Shown here: positions 10,424 through 20,894 of the stretch, one piece after another
Numbering within the stretch: the first letter of the stretch is position 1
How the letters are laid out: each line of letters starts with the position of its first letter
Assembly (NCBI GenBank): GCA_905221605.1
Contig: CAJNDS010002556.1
Location: 300,665 to 364,664 of the forward strand
Length of the DNA: 64,000 nt
Direction: 5' to 3'
Source: Symbiodinium natans
Lineage: Eukaryota > Sar > Dinophyceae > Suessiales > Symbiodiniaceae
Program-made: the position numbers and the translations under genes
The notes under the pieces: model-generated
Told to the model about the DNA's origin: nothing
The model's input: the letters and a program-made list of their open reading frames with translations, nothing else
Database searches by the model: none

Positions 10424-10464
10424 TAGGGTTTAGGGTTTAGGGTTTAGGGTTTAGGGTTTAGGGT
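10424..10464 (+). repeat. TTTAGGG tandem array
   Basis: About six perfect 7-bp units. Confidence 0.9.
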
Positions 10465-11031
10465 CTTTAAAACTCGGACATGAAGAAGGCGGTCTTTTTG
10501 GGCATGAGCCATTTTTGGAGGGACCCGGGACTAGTGATTCCTGGCTTCGCAGGTCGGGCTTAAAGGGTTGTAGGGTTTAGGGTTTAGGGCTTAGGGTTTA
10601 GGGTTTAGGGGCTGAGGATGTTTCGGGTTCGGGCTTTACGGTTCATGGCTTGGGTCTCTACCGCAGCCTGCGTCAGTTGCGTAGCCCAAGTTTGTAAAGA
10701 TACACCAGGGAGTGGGAAACCCAGTACCAACATAGTAGCCATGAGAGTCATGGTACTGACCATAGCGACAATTGCAATGACATGAGCGAAGGCAAAGAAA
10801 TAGCATTCAGGGTCAAAGCCACCATAGGAGTATCTTTAGCCTGATAATCAGAACGAGTATCGCAATCAGAGGAGTGATTGCAAAAGTTCCAGTAATGGTG
10901 ATCATTGCTTGGTAACTGAAACAACAGTGACCGTCGAAAACTGCAGCAGTATTAAAACAATAGTACTTGTAGCAGCTTGTAGCACCAGCAACGCTCAAGA
11001 CATACTTGCATGTATCCTAGTAGTAGAGTAG

Positions 11032-11105
11032 GTAACCTTTAACCTTTTGGGGTAATCTCATCCCCTTATAATCCCAAAGGTTAACCTTTAGTTCCCCAGG
11101 TTACT
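11032..11105 (+). mobile_element. Short inverted-repeat element
   Basis: Outer ends GTAACC and GGTTAC pair. Inside, CTTTAACCTTTTGGGG faces CCCAAAGGTTAACCTTTAG. The length and shape match the other small elements, but no second copy was seen. Confidence 0.45.
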
Positions 11106-11185
11106 GGACATCGTGGATACCTTTGCGATCCCACTGTTCGCCGAGATACTTGAGAGTTCTCGCATGCCTAGAGCATATCAGAATT

Positions 11186-11270
11186 GGGGGTTTCCGAAAT
11201 GAGGGGCACCTATTGGAGAAGTGGTCCTTATTATAAGGGAATCCTACGTTTTAAGGGGACTACATGAGGC
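11186..11270 (+). mobile_element. Family E element, right arm missing
   Basis: Starts GGGGGTTTCCGAAATGAGGG and follows the family E consensus through GGTCCTTATTATAAGGGAAT, then stops just before the channel reading frame. The right arm seen in the other copies is absent. It may be a truncated element, or an intron whose right end has been absorbed into the 5' end of the channel gene. Confidence 0.5.
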
Positions 11271-12895
11271 AAATGAGCCATGTGGATGCTTCATACCAGC
11301 TGGGGACCCAAGAAAGCGTCGTGACATCGGGCACCTTGGGCGGGGACGGAGCCAGCCCCTCCTTCCTCGAGCGACCCCGTCATCGAAGGCGCTCCATACA
11401 GAAGCTCTTGTTCGTGCTGGAAGAGAAATACTTGAAGCAGCAGCTGCTTCCACAGCCGGAAGAGCAACAAAGTTGGTCACAGAAGGTTGTGTGCAGCTGG
11501 AAGTTTCGGTGGCTGGTCTTTGCGGTAATCTTCTTGAACATGGTTGTAATCGCTGTAGTGGAGGGCCTCTGGGACTACCACGAGATTGAGGCCGTGACCT
11601 TGACTGTTGAGCGAGTTGCCCTTTTCTTTTACATCATCGAGTGGGTCATTCGGGTGCATGCCGGTCAGCTGCGTACTCACGCAGCACGGCTTCTGTTGGA
11701 TCTTGCGCTGATCCTCACAGGCATGATGGCTCTCCTAGTCCCGAATGACTTGTGTTTCGATTACATATGCACAACTCTTCAAAAGTACATGCTCACGATT
11801 CGTCTACTTCGGTTGCTCAAGCTCATGCACCTTTCGAAGGAAGGAAGATACTTCAATGCCATCTGGGTTCTCCTGGACGACATGATCTATGCAGGACCAA
11901 GCTTTGTCGGCATTACTGTCTTCATTCTAATCGTCATGGCAATCTTTGCCGGCGTTCTGAACACGGTGCTTGGCCAAGACCGAGAGCTCTTGGCGGATCC
12001 TGAGTTGGCTGAACTTGTGCTCCAAAAGCTCCTCGGAGGTTTCAGAGCACACGTTCTCTTGCTGATCTTTGCTGCTTTGAAACCTTAAGAAAGAGCTGAA
12101 CTCCTTGTTTGTTTCGTGTTCCAAGAAGCTTTAAGAGGTTTAGCTCCTTTCCCATGGCGCTGCTCTCACTGGTGCAGTTTGTGTCGGGCGACGGCCTGGC
12201 AGAGCTGTACTACCCGCTGATCGTTGCAAAGCCTGAGCTGGCACTGCTGTTTGCACCCCTCCTGATGATCGTCACTGTCGGCCTCATGGGCCTCGTGCCC
12301 TTAATCCTCTTTGAAAACAAGGACATCCAGGAGAAGCGGAAGCAGATTGAAAGGAGGGACATGTTTAGGAAGACCTGCGATGACATAGAGAAGACTTTGA
12401 TGAAGGACGGGGACGCCCAAGTAAACCGAGACAAGATTCAAAAGATGGACTTGCGCCTGGGAGACAGCGAGTCCAGGTTGGAGTTGTTTGAGATTCTTGG
12501 CAGCCCAGTGGTGCCCTTTTCCCTTTTCTTTGGTTCAAGGGGGACCCTGGCAAAGTAACCAACCTAAAAAACGGGTACCCGTTGATTTGAATATGGTTAC
12601 TGTGCCAGCAAGGATATTGGCCAGGACGCTGCACCACGATTCCGAGCAAGCGTCGTTGCCGGTGGAAGAGTTCATCGAAGCTCTGATGGGCCTTGTGGTA
12701 CACGAGGAGCCCCTCTCCACCATAGAGACGCTTGCGCTGCTCAGGGGGCTAAGCAGAAGGATGGGTACCTTGGAAGAGAGCTGTCAGGAGATGCGGGGAG
12801 CGATAGGCGGGTTGAACGACAAGATGACCAGAATGCAGGAGTCCATCGACAATCTTGCAGCTGCAGTCTCAGTTGGCTTCCGGGTGAGGATCTGA
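11264..12895 (+). CDS. Single-domain voltage-gated cation channel (three exons)
   Basis: Proposed exons 11264-12027, 12129-12499 and 12609-12895 join in frame to 473 residues. Hydrophobic segments fit S1 (about 84-99), S2 (114-130), S3 (143-159), S4 (174-190), S5 (210-234) and S6 (293-315). S4 has basic residues every third position (TIRLLRLLKLMHL), the voltage-sensor pattern. The pore loop reads SLVQFVSGDGLAE at about 268-280, followed by S6. The C-terminal 90 residues are heptad-like and probably a coiled coil. This is the plasma- or internal-membrane ion channel family; ion selectivity cannot be read with confidence. Intron 1 uses a GC donor (CAAAA|GCTCCT). Intron 2 also uses a GC donor and is itself a family C inverted-repeat element. 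The start Met follows a truncated repeat element, so the true N-terminus is uncertain. Confidence 0.85.
12500..12608 (+). mobile_element. Family C inverted-repeat element forming intron 2 of the channel gene
   Basis: This 109-bp intron begins GCAGCCCAGTGGTGCCC and ends GGTTACTGTGCCAG; the ends form an inverted repeat. The copy at 41419-41527 shares GCCCAGTGGTACC, AAGTAACCAACC, GATTTGGTTACTG and the spacing between them. Removing it keeps the reading frame, joining FEIL to ARILARTLHHD. A GCA direct repeat lies at the two splice junctions. Confidence 0.75.
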
Positions 12896-12922
12896 AGCCG
12901 CCAGACCCGCGTCGGGACGATA

Positions 12923-13035
12923 TGTCATTCTTGTTCTTGCTCTTATCGTTGCAATGACTTTGTTTCATTCATGCCCTCAAAACGATATGACTATGTCTCT
13001 GTCATTCTTGTTCTTGCTCTTATCGTTGCAATGAC
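12923..13035 (+). repeat. 36-bp direct repeat, two copies 77 bp apart
   Basis: TGTCATTCTTGTTCTTGCTC... at 12923-12958 recurs without change at 13000-13035. It lies just downstream of the channel stop codon, so probably in the 3' untranslated region. Confidence 0.9.
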
Positions 13036-13269
13036 ATCATCGCATGTATGCCCTCGAGTGGGCCTCCTGAACCAGGCTGCAAACGCAGCGCTGGGGGAAG
13101 GCCGCTTCTTGGGGCTCCGCAACCTCTGCCCTGTCAGACGAAGCTGTGGGGTAGACACAATCCGAGTGCTTCCTGCCATTCTGGCTCCAACCCTGAACCC
13201 CAAATCCCCAAAGCCCATTGCGATCAAAACCCTAAACCCTAAACCCTAAACCCTAAACCCTAACACCAC

Positions 13270-13346
13270 AGCTCCGGGCTCTGAGGCGGGCCTCTCACGC
13301 AGCAGACCCTCGTGGATTTCCAGCTGCTCGACTGAACTCTGGCAGG
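13270..13346 (+). CDS. Exon-like island with clean splice borders
   Basis: The segment follows an AG (ACCACAG) and is followed by GTAGGT, a classic donor. It reads open with LRALRRASHAADPRGFPAAR. Flanking sequence is CCCTAAA repeat on the left and an inverted-repeat element on the right. The protein was not identified. Confidence 0.4.
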
Positions 13347-13367
13347 TAGGTTGGGACTGCTACTCAG

Positions 13368-13467
13368 TAGCTGAGTGAGCAGCACACTTTACACTTTTTG
13401 GGGATACTATAATCCCCTATAGAACTCAAAGTGTACACTTTTCTTGGGGGCTTATGAACTCAGCAAC
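13368..13467 (+). mobile_element. Terminal-inverted-repeat element, family G
   Basis: GTAGCTGAGTGAGC at the left faces CTCAGCAAC at the right. An inner pair (CACTTTACACTTTTT and AAAGTGTACACTTTT) extends the symmetry. A similar segment is at 32434-32516. Confidence 0.55.
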
Positions 13468-13881
13468 TAAGGTTAAAGGGATTTCAGGGGATGTTAGGGC
13501 TTTGGGGATCTTAGGGCTTGGGGGCCAAGGGTACTTTGGGTCGAGGGTGTGATTTTTTTGGGTGGGGAGGGGGGGTGTTCGGGGTTTAGGTTTCTGTTTT
13601 CTTTTTGTTGGGGGGGAGGGGCTAGGGTGTAGGGTGAGCAGATGTTTCACGCCCCGTACCTCTGAAGCCCATGAACCTGAAACTTTACAACCCGGGAGTC
13701 TCCAGAACTGCCCTGGAGACCCCGAACCCCTATATGCCCCATTCAACCCTAAGCAGGCTAAGCCCTGGACACCCCAAAAAAAGGGAGAATCCCGAAACGC
13801 GGAACCTTTAAACCCGTAGAAGTATGTAAAAGGTGGGGAGCGGGCAGAAAGGGAGGAGAGGGAGGGGCTTGGGAAAAAAAA

Positions 13882-13973
13882 ACCTAAACCCTAAACCCTA
13901 AACCCTAAACCCTAAACCCTAAACCCTAAACCCTAAACCCTAAACCCTAAACCCTAAACCCTAAACCCTAAGC
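13882..13973 (+). repeat. CCCTAAA tandem array
   Basis: About thirteen perfect units in the C-rich orientation, opposite to most arrays upstream. Confidence 0.95.
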
Positions 13974-14093
13974 CGTGCCCTTTCTCTGAGGCTGAGCCGA
14001 GAACTTCAAGGTGGGGATGAGCCTCTGAGCCTTCCAGGATCAAGGGTTCATGGGTTCCCCTGCTACCCTACCCCGCCCCCTAGTTTGGGCCTT

Positions 14094-14164
14094 AGGGTTT
14101 AGGGTTTAGGATTTAGGGTTTAGGGTTTAGGGTTTAGGGTCTAGGGTTTAGGGTTTAGGGTTTA
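14094..14164 (+). repeat. TTTAGGG tandem array with variants
   Basis: About ten units with single-base variants (ATTTAGGG, TCTAGGG), running directly into an inverted-repeat element. Confidence 0.85.
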
Positions 14165-14292
14165 GGGGTACATGTTAACCTAGCTAACTGTACGTTGAGC
14201 TGTACTTTTACCCTTACGGGGCGCTTATAAGGGGCTTCTAAGTGGGCTGAAAGTGCAGTTAGAGTGGGTTGATAAGTACCCTGAGCCTCCAA
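14165..14292 (+). mobile_element. Terminal-inverted-repeat element, family B-like
   Basis: GGGTACATGTTAACCTAGCT with a nearby CTAACTGTAC faces GTGCAGTTAGAGTGGGTTGA and TAAGTACCC. It resembles 7930-8068 in its arm layout (TACTTATTAACC, TATAAG). Confidence 0.55.
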
Positions 14293-14360
14293 GTAGGGAT
14301 TCACAGTAAACTCCAAACAGTTGGGAGCATCCTTATCCCCGTGCCCCAAAAGGCTAGGAT

Positions 14361-14447
14361 GCCCAGTAGTACCCTTTTTCCCTTTTTTGGGGCTTTAGGT
14401 TCCCTTTTAGCAAAAAGGGCACCCTTTTTGAGCCTAGGTTACTGGGC
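14361..14447 (+). mobile_element. Terminal-inverted-repeat element, family C
   Basis: Begins GCCCAGTAGTACCCTTTTTC and ends CCTAGGTTACTGGGC. Interior poly-pyrimidine and GGTTCCC blocks match the channel-intron copy. CTAG occurs close to both outer edges. Confidence 0.65.
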
Positions 14448-16189
14448 AGCCTAGAAGGTATAGTGTTTACTGTAAGGCTTTTAAGGGTTGTAGGGCTTGG
14501 GGTGTAGGATTGTGGTTTAGGGTGCAGGTGTTGAGTTTTAAGGGCTTCCATTCAGGGTGCTATCAAGGAGTTTTTTGGGGAGCAAGGCGCTTAAGGGCTC
14601 AGGGCGTTGAGGCTTGAGGGGCTTGGGCACTTTGGGTTAGAACTTTATTGGGAGGAGCAAGAGACTTCAGCCCCTAAACCCCGAAGAGCACAACGAAAGC
14701 AAAAGAGACCGCGAGAGACCAAACCCAAGCGAAGAAGGTGCAAGTTAACAACGCCCGGGCCCTCGAGCCCTTCAACTTCTCAAGCCTTCCACGCAACACT
14801 AAACCCCTAAACCCCTAAACCCTGAACCCCTAGGCCCCTAGAAAACCCCCTAGCCCTAATACCAATCCAAAGGGAGCCCTATAGAGAATCACAAAAGGTT
14901 GCATCCTTTAGCTCAACACCCCATGTATAGTGAGTAGTGTTGTTTCCTTATCATGGTAGCTTGGTTTACCCAGAGAGAAACGGAACAACCCCCTTAATGA
15001 AGGAATACACCATATATAAGCGGAGGGTCCTTGGCATCACAGAGTGATGTCCTGAAGTAAGGGCTGTCTGGGTAAGTTCCTTAAGAGCCTCGCAGCTTTT
15101 GGCATCAGGTCCCTGGATCAGTTTCGCGTGGCTCCCTCAGGTCACCTTAAACTCTAAACCCTGGGGCTCAGGGCTTTAAGGGTTTGGCGGTTGGCTGGGA
15201 CCTGGCAGGGCACACAGGGAAGGTTACAGTAGGTGAAGAAGGATACAACTGGGTTTAAGGGATAGTGTTTAGGGCACTATTTGTGCACATGGCCCGACTG
15301 GCTTTGGGTCATGGGATGGCGGATTCCACATGCTCGGGTCTCACTCAGCTCCTGCGGACCTCGGTGGATTTTCAGCGTAAAACTCGAAAGGAACTAGATG
15401 GAAACGCGAACTCTTACATAGTCCGCTACACGGTGGAAGCAGGGGCTTCGCGTAACTAGTGACAATGGCATGGCTTGCCAAACCAAAGCCTGCTGGCCTG
15501 GGCGTTTCTGCTGTCACATCTGTGAAGCACTTGATGTTTGATCCTTTGTTTCCATGGGACTGAACTACGGTCTCAGCTCCATGGGGGGGGGGTATGGCTT
15601 CGATCCCAGGCAAATTGCACTGTTGTGATGTGCGGGTTGTCATGCTGGGGGGTTTTTCTGACCGACACAAGGCCCCCAGATGATCTACAAGTGGTCAGTC
15701 GTCCAGCTCAACTACAGTACAACAGGTGCCGCTGCCGTAAACCCTACACTGTCAGCGCGACTTTAATTGAACATACGATATTTCTGTTAGTGAATTTCAC
15801 TGGGGTCCAAGTACAGGAAGGTAAACCCCCCTAAGCCCTAATTCCTAAACCCTGAACCCTGAACCCTAAACCCCAAACCCTCGACCCTCAACTCTAAGCC
15901 CAAACCCCTGCGGCTCTGTTTCCTGGCTTCAGCCGGCGGATGCCCAGGCAAGCCAGCTGCCGCAGGCAGCTGCAGCTTTTAGGCCGAGCCTGGTTTGGGG
16001 TTTAGGGTTTAGGGTTTGGGGGTTTGGGGTTTAGGGTTTGGGGGTTTAGGGTTTAGGGTTTGGGATTTAGGGTTTAGGGTTTGGGGTTTAGGGTTTGGGG
16101 GTTTGGGGTTTGGGGTTTCGGGTTTCGGGTTTCGGGTTGCGGGGGACTTGGGGTCGAATCCCCTCTCTTTGTCCGGGTTCCAGAACCCT
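14448..16189. other. Non-coding stretch with degenerate telomere-type repeats
   Basis: Short open frames exist but none has a recognisable domain. An island at about 15907-15993 reads PAALFPGFSRRMPRQASCRR and may be an exon. From about 16000 to 16140 there is a GGGTTTGGGGTTTAGGG mixed array. Confidence 0.45.
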
Positions 16190-17662
16190 CAACCCTAGAA
16201 CCCTAAAACCCGCTGCCCGAAACCCCCAAACCTAAACCCCCAACACCCTAAAAACCCCTCAACCCCCAACCCTGGTTTCCCTAAAACCCCTAAACCCTAA
16301 ACCCTAAACCCTAAACCCTAAACCGAGCCCTCCCTCAGCCGGGGCGCCCCATGAGAACCCTCCCAGGGCTTTAAGGCTTCCCCAGCACTACAATCTTGAA
16401 GCTCCATGTCCGACACCCCGAGGCCCCAACCCCAACCCCCCAACGTTCAGGGCTTCAGGGTTTTAATGTTTAGGGCTTAGGGTTTTAGGGTTTCAGGGTT
16501 TTAAGGTTTTAGGGTTTTAGGGATTTAGGGTTTTTGTGTTTAGGGTCTAGGGGGTCTTGTTGCAGCGGAGGTCTTGAGCACTACGGCCCCGACCCGGAGG
16601 CCCAACACCTGCCCGGGGCCCTGGAGCGGTCGAAGGGCCTCCGAGACTTTGGGGTTTAGGCCTTTTGTTCAGGGTTTCGGGGTTTTTTTCACGCGGTTTC
16701 GGGCGGTTTTTAATTAGGGCGGGTGGCGTCTGGGGGGGGGGGAGGGTTCCTAGGGGTTGGGGTTTAGCCGTCAAGTAGAACCCTACAACCCCAAGACCCT
16801 CCGAACCTGAAACCCAGGGTTGTGTGTTCGGTGAGGCGTCTCGAGGGCTGCTTGAGTTGCATGTTTGGAGAGGTCGTGGCAGCTGAAGCTCACTTAAGGC
16901 ATAGGAGTGTCCGCATTGAAGAGTTCCAGCAGTCAAAGCATGACTGGGTTTTAGGGCTTGTGGGGTTCAGGGCTTAAAGTCCCTCATAGCGTTCTCCATT
17001 GCCTTCTGCTCTAAGATTTCACGCCTTCAACCCCCAAAACCCTAAACCGCCTGAACGAGAAAACCCCTTGTGCCCCAAGACACCCCAAGGCCCCGTCAAG
17101 CCCTCCAAGCCCAATCCTACACCCGAAGCCACCGGAAGCCCTGAATCCCAAACCCCAAACCCTGAGTCGAAACCCTCAAACCCCCCAGAACACCCCCAAA
17201 CATCCCCAAAACACCCCCAAAACACCTCCAAAACACCCTCAGCTACCCCCCCCCTCCTAAAAAAAATCAAAACAGCACAATGAGCTGCCTTCAGCCCCGC
17301 CTTCGGCGCCTCCGCCCAGTGCGCCGGCCGTGCGGCGGCGTTGGCGGCAGTTGGGGGGGAGGGGGGAGGAGGGTGTTGTTGAAAATTAGGGTTCATCGGG
17401 TTTCTCGGATTCATAGGATTTAGAGGGTCTACAGGACGCTGTAGAGGATTTAGTCGGGTTTGGCAGGGGTCAGGTTTTTGTAGCGTTTGGTGTTCTTGGC
17501 AAAGCACCCGGAACCTCAGAGACTGGGGGGCTCGCCTGCTCGGAATGCAACCGAGCTGGGTTTGAGGTTTAGGGTTTAGGGTGTGGGGTTTAGGGTTTAG
17601 GGTTTAGGCTCAAATTTCAGTGTTCAGGGCTTAGGGTTTCGGGAAAAGGGCTCAGGGCTTCT

Positions 17663-17766
17663 TGGGAGTTTGCGAAAAAGGGGACCCCGAATAATTTACC
17701 CCAAATAGTAGGATTCCCTTACAAAAGGACCCCTAATAAGGTACCCCCTAATTTCCGAAAGCCCCT
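17663..17766 (+). mobile_element. Family E inverted-repeat element (unit 1 copy)
   Basis: Begins GGGAGTTTGCGAAAAAGGGG, contains AGTAGGATTCCCTTAC, and ends AATTTCCGAAAGCCCC. Its duplicate partner is at 25271-25373. Confidence 0.65.
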
Positions 17767-17943
17767 AAAACCCTGAACCCTCAACCCTAACCCCAAAAAC
17801 CCTAAACCCTCAAAACCTAAACCCTAAACCCTAAACCCCCTAAACCCAAAAACCCTAAACCCTCAAAACCTCAAAACCTAAACCCAAAAACCCTAAACCC
17901 TCAAAACCTAGACCCTAAAACCAAGCCCTACCTCTACACGGCC

Positions 17944-18012
17944 CCTGAGGCCGGCAGCAGTCTGGAGAGCGGCGAGACAGGAAGCCCAAAGAAGGCACAC
18001 CGACAGAAGCAG
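17944..18012 (+). CDS. Exon-like segment conserved between the tandem units
   Basis: Reads PEAGSSLESGETGSPKKAHR on + and runs into TTTAGGG repeats. The unit 2 counterpart at about 25408-25470 keeps the frame (SGLESGESGSPKKAHQEK) despite differences, which supports coding. The protein is unknown. Confidence 0.45.
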
Positions 18013-18060
18013 GGTTTTTTTGGGATTAGGGTTTAGGGTTTAGGGTTTAGGGCTCCAAAG

Positions 18061-18140
18061 GTGCAACGGGGCCGAACACCGCAAGAGGCGCAACTGGCAG
18101 AGGCGAGAGCGCGATTCGACACCACCCACGAGCCCAGAAG
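18061..18140 (+). CDS. Exon-like segment, unit 1 only
   Basis: Follows an AG and reads VQRGRTPQEAQLAEARARFD. It sits between TTTAGGG runs. No counterpart was found in unit 2, so it has been lost there or replaced. Confidence 0.4.
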
Positions 18141-18796
18141 GGTTTAGGGTTGAGGGTTGAGGGTTTAGGGTTTAGGGTTTATAAACCCTACTTCATGTAA
18201 GTAGAAAGCTGTGCCATGAACTGTGGAAAAGCACCATGTTCGTCCAAAATGTGGCCACCGCTACCGTAGATCAATCTAACACCCGTTACTCTGAAAGAGT
18301 TCTGACAGTAAGAACCGCTGGTATTGGCACACTGTTTGGTGAACAAGATAAAATATTTGCAAAGCGGAGCGACAAGGTCATACACCATTGTGATATTGCT
18401 GATTCACAACTCACGGTTTGATGTTGCGACATGTCGAGCTTAATGTGCAATTTTCGTGCATCGTTGAAACGAATGGTAATACAGAAGTTGGCCCTGACGG
18501 TAGCTTTTTTTGGCAGTTTTTGGCCCTTCCAGGCTATTCGGGTAGGGTTCCAGACCCTAAACCCTCAAGTCTTTGAGTTCAGCGTGATGGTGGCTGATGC
18601 TCAGGGAGTCGGGATTGGGGCCCTTGGGGCGTTTGAGGGCTGTGTGTCCCTAAGCCCTAACCCGTAAGCACCTTAGCCCGAGCGATTTTCCTTGCCAGCA
18701 GCCCAATGCGGTAGAAGGGAAGGCACCCATCTTCATGGGCATGTCGGCTCAAAAGAGGCTGGACACTGATCAGCTCAAAAAGTTTCACTGGAGACT

Positions 18797-20564
18797 ATGT
18801 TGCATATCCGTAGGATGTCGGGTGAGGAGCTGACGACTCTGCCTGCGGAGGAAGTGTCCGACGTGAGGGGAGTGAAGAGACGCTTGCAAGAGCTGCATGG
18901 CCTGCCGCCGCGCTTCAGGCAGAGGCTCCTTGTCCCGGGCTCCAAGCAGAAACTCGATGATGACTACAAGCTCGACTCAGGAGGACACGTGGAACTTGTC
19001 GTGCTTCCTGTCTCCAGCCCTTCCAAGCAACAACTGGACGAGCTCGTAGACGCGGCCGGACGAGGCTCAGTGCAAGAGGCGGGCGTTTCGAGGATGAGGG
19101 TCATTAAGCGGATGATGTTGGAAGCCATGAGAATACTCGTTCTTGTCACGTGTCGATCTTACAACAGCAACTACAACAAAGTCTTCCAGCATCACAAGCA
19201 CTGCCATTGCTTTCATCCTCGTCATCACCATCATCTTCATTGCCAACATCACCATTATTTCCCAAACCCTCAACCTTCAACCCTAAGCCTTCTGGCTGTG
19301 GTGGTAGGACGGTTTAGGGCTTAGGGCTTAGGGCTTAGGGCTTAGGGCTTGGGGCTTAGGGCTTAGGGCTTTAGGGCTTAGGGCTTAGGACCCCATGGTG
19401 AAGGCCCCCAACGCTGCCTAGACACCCGAAGCTGGAGGTCGATGAGATGCTGCATCTGCCCCTGGACCCAAACGCGGCCGCACCTTTGGGACAAGATGAA
19501 TCGTAAAACCGTAAACCCCGAAGCCCTAAGCACCAAACCCTCAAAACCAGGATACATAGATATTCTATGTAGTACCATTGCGAGTTTCTGCAGAGTTGTT
19601 TGTCTAGGTTGGGCAAGAGCCCTTAAAAGTGTGTTTGTTCTTTTTGGTTCTTTTGGGGGCAAGGGGCTCAGGGTTCTAGGTTTGGGGGATTCAGGTTTGC
19701 GGATACAAGTGAGAACTAAACGAGCTTACGGTCCAGATTTGTCTAAAGCACGAGTTTAAGGGATTAAGTGCAGTGTCATATAAGGTTTCAGATTCAGCTG
19801 TTTAGTCCCCGAGGAAGCTTCATGCAGTCCCCAAGGTAGCTGGCCAGACGCCGCTGCTTCACGCAGCTTGGCAAGGCCATGTTGAAGCCCTACGTTTGCT
19901 ACTGGAGGCCGGTGCCGACAAGGATTTTTCCGACCAGACTGGCCTCACAGCACTGATGCTTGCTGCTTCGCATGGCCATGTTGAAGTCTTGCGTGTGCTG
20001 CTGGAGGCCGGAGCGGAGAAGGACGTGGCGGACGAGAATCGCACCACAGCCCTGATGATGGCAGCTGAGCAAGGCCATGCCGAAATCGTTCGTTTGCTGC
20101 TGAAGGCCGGCGCCAGGACGGAAGCGGCCGACAGCCAGGAGGATGTGGCGGACCAGAATCGCACAACAGCCCTGATGAGGGCAGCTGAGCAAGGCCATGT
20201 CGAAATCGTTCGTTTGCTGTTGAAGGCCGGCGCCAGGACGGACGTGGCCGACAGACCGAACCGCACAGCCCTGATGATGGCAGCTGGGCAGGGCCATGTT
20301 GAGGTCCTGAGTTTGCTGCTGGAGTCCGGTGCCAAAACGAACGTGGCCGGCAACTATGGCACCACCGCCCTGATGATGGCGGCTCAACAGGGCCACGCTG
20401 ACGTCCTACGTTTGCTCCTGGAGGCTGGTGCCGAGAAGGACATGATGGACCACGGTAGCGACACAGCCCTGAAGTTGGCATACGAGCAGGGCCACGCTCA
20501 CATCATGCGGTTGCTGGTGATGGCCGGTGCCAACAGGGACCTCGGCTGGGAACTGCGTTGCTGA
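18797..20564 (+). CDS. Ubiquitin-like/ankyrin-repeat protein, copy 2 (three exons)
   Basis: Exons 18797-19078, 19438-19494 and 19836-20564 give about 355 residues. Exon 1 encodes the ubiquitin-like domain (MLHIRRMSGEELTTLPAEEV onward). Exon 2 encodes the linker VDEMLHLPLDPNAAAPLGQ. Exon 3 encodes about seven ankyrin repeats. Donors are GC (intron 1) and GA (CAA|GATGAA, intron 2). Repeats 3 and 4 are near-identical (NRTTALM.AAEQGH.EIVRLLLKAGART), joined by an odd eight-residue spacer, so one repeat was duplicated recently. The C-terminus diverges (LGWELRC). Exon 1 and the upstream 370 bp are almost identical to copy 3, as expected from the tandem duplication. Function beyond protein binding is unknown. 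Confidence 0.88.
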
Positions 20565-20806
20565 ATGAAATGAGATCTTGTAGAAGAGATAAAAGCTCCG
20601 TGTGACAATCTTTTGTTCCCAGAAATACACATTAACCTTGATTTGGAGATACAAAGAAAGGAAAGCATCCAAATGATTGCTTGACTGACGATTCTCATTG
20701 GATAGGAGAGAGATTCTTTGAGAGTATGAATCTCTCTGAGTCGATACCGTTGGGCGCAGATGTCGCTCGCAGCTTAATTGACCTACCCCTCGCACATGTG
20801 CCACAA

Positions 20807-20894
20807 GCTTACTGTTGGTTAGGGAATGGGAGAATGAGGTACCCTATACAATCCCTTTCCCTCAATCCCTAATCCCTGCTAACCAACAGTAAGC
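20807..20894 (+). mobile_element. Terminal-inverted-repeat element, family D (unit 1)
   Basis: Begins GCTTACTGTTGGTTAGGGAA and ends GCTAACCAACAGTAAGC, a strong inverted match of about 17 bp. Other copies are at 28840-28931 and 29761-29868. Confidence 0.75.

Larger units (their letters stand above)
7573..11185. other. Intergenic region with repeats, no clear gene
   Basis: Contains inverted-repeat elements (7742-7849, 7930-8068, 10215-10312, 11032-11105), a TA-rich microsatellite (8227-8258), a poly-G tract (9032-9056), CCCCAAA/CCCTAAA repeats (9703-9784) and TTTAGGG runs (8197-8220, 10424-10464). One island at about 9787-9868 reads open as normal protein (includes PLHDSALEQQNSLGPDAK) and may be an exon. 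The rest shows nothing recognisable. Confidence 0.5.
12896..13881. other. Downstream of channel gene: repeats and one exon-like island
   Basis: Holds a 36-bp direct repeat (12923-12958 and 13000-13035), an open stretch at about 13050-13180 of uncertain status, an exon-like island 13270-13346 and an inverted-repeat element 13368-13467. Nothing else stands out. Confidence 0.5.

Noticed and set aside
16016-16198. Open frame with repeating GLGFRVWGLGF pattern (also 9580-9765 on the minus strand)
   Set aside because: This is the direct translation of TTTAGGG/TTTGGGG arrays, not a protein gene.
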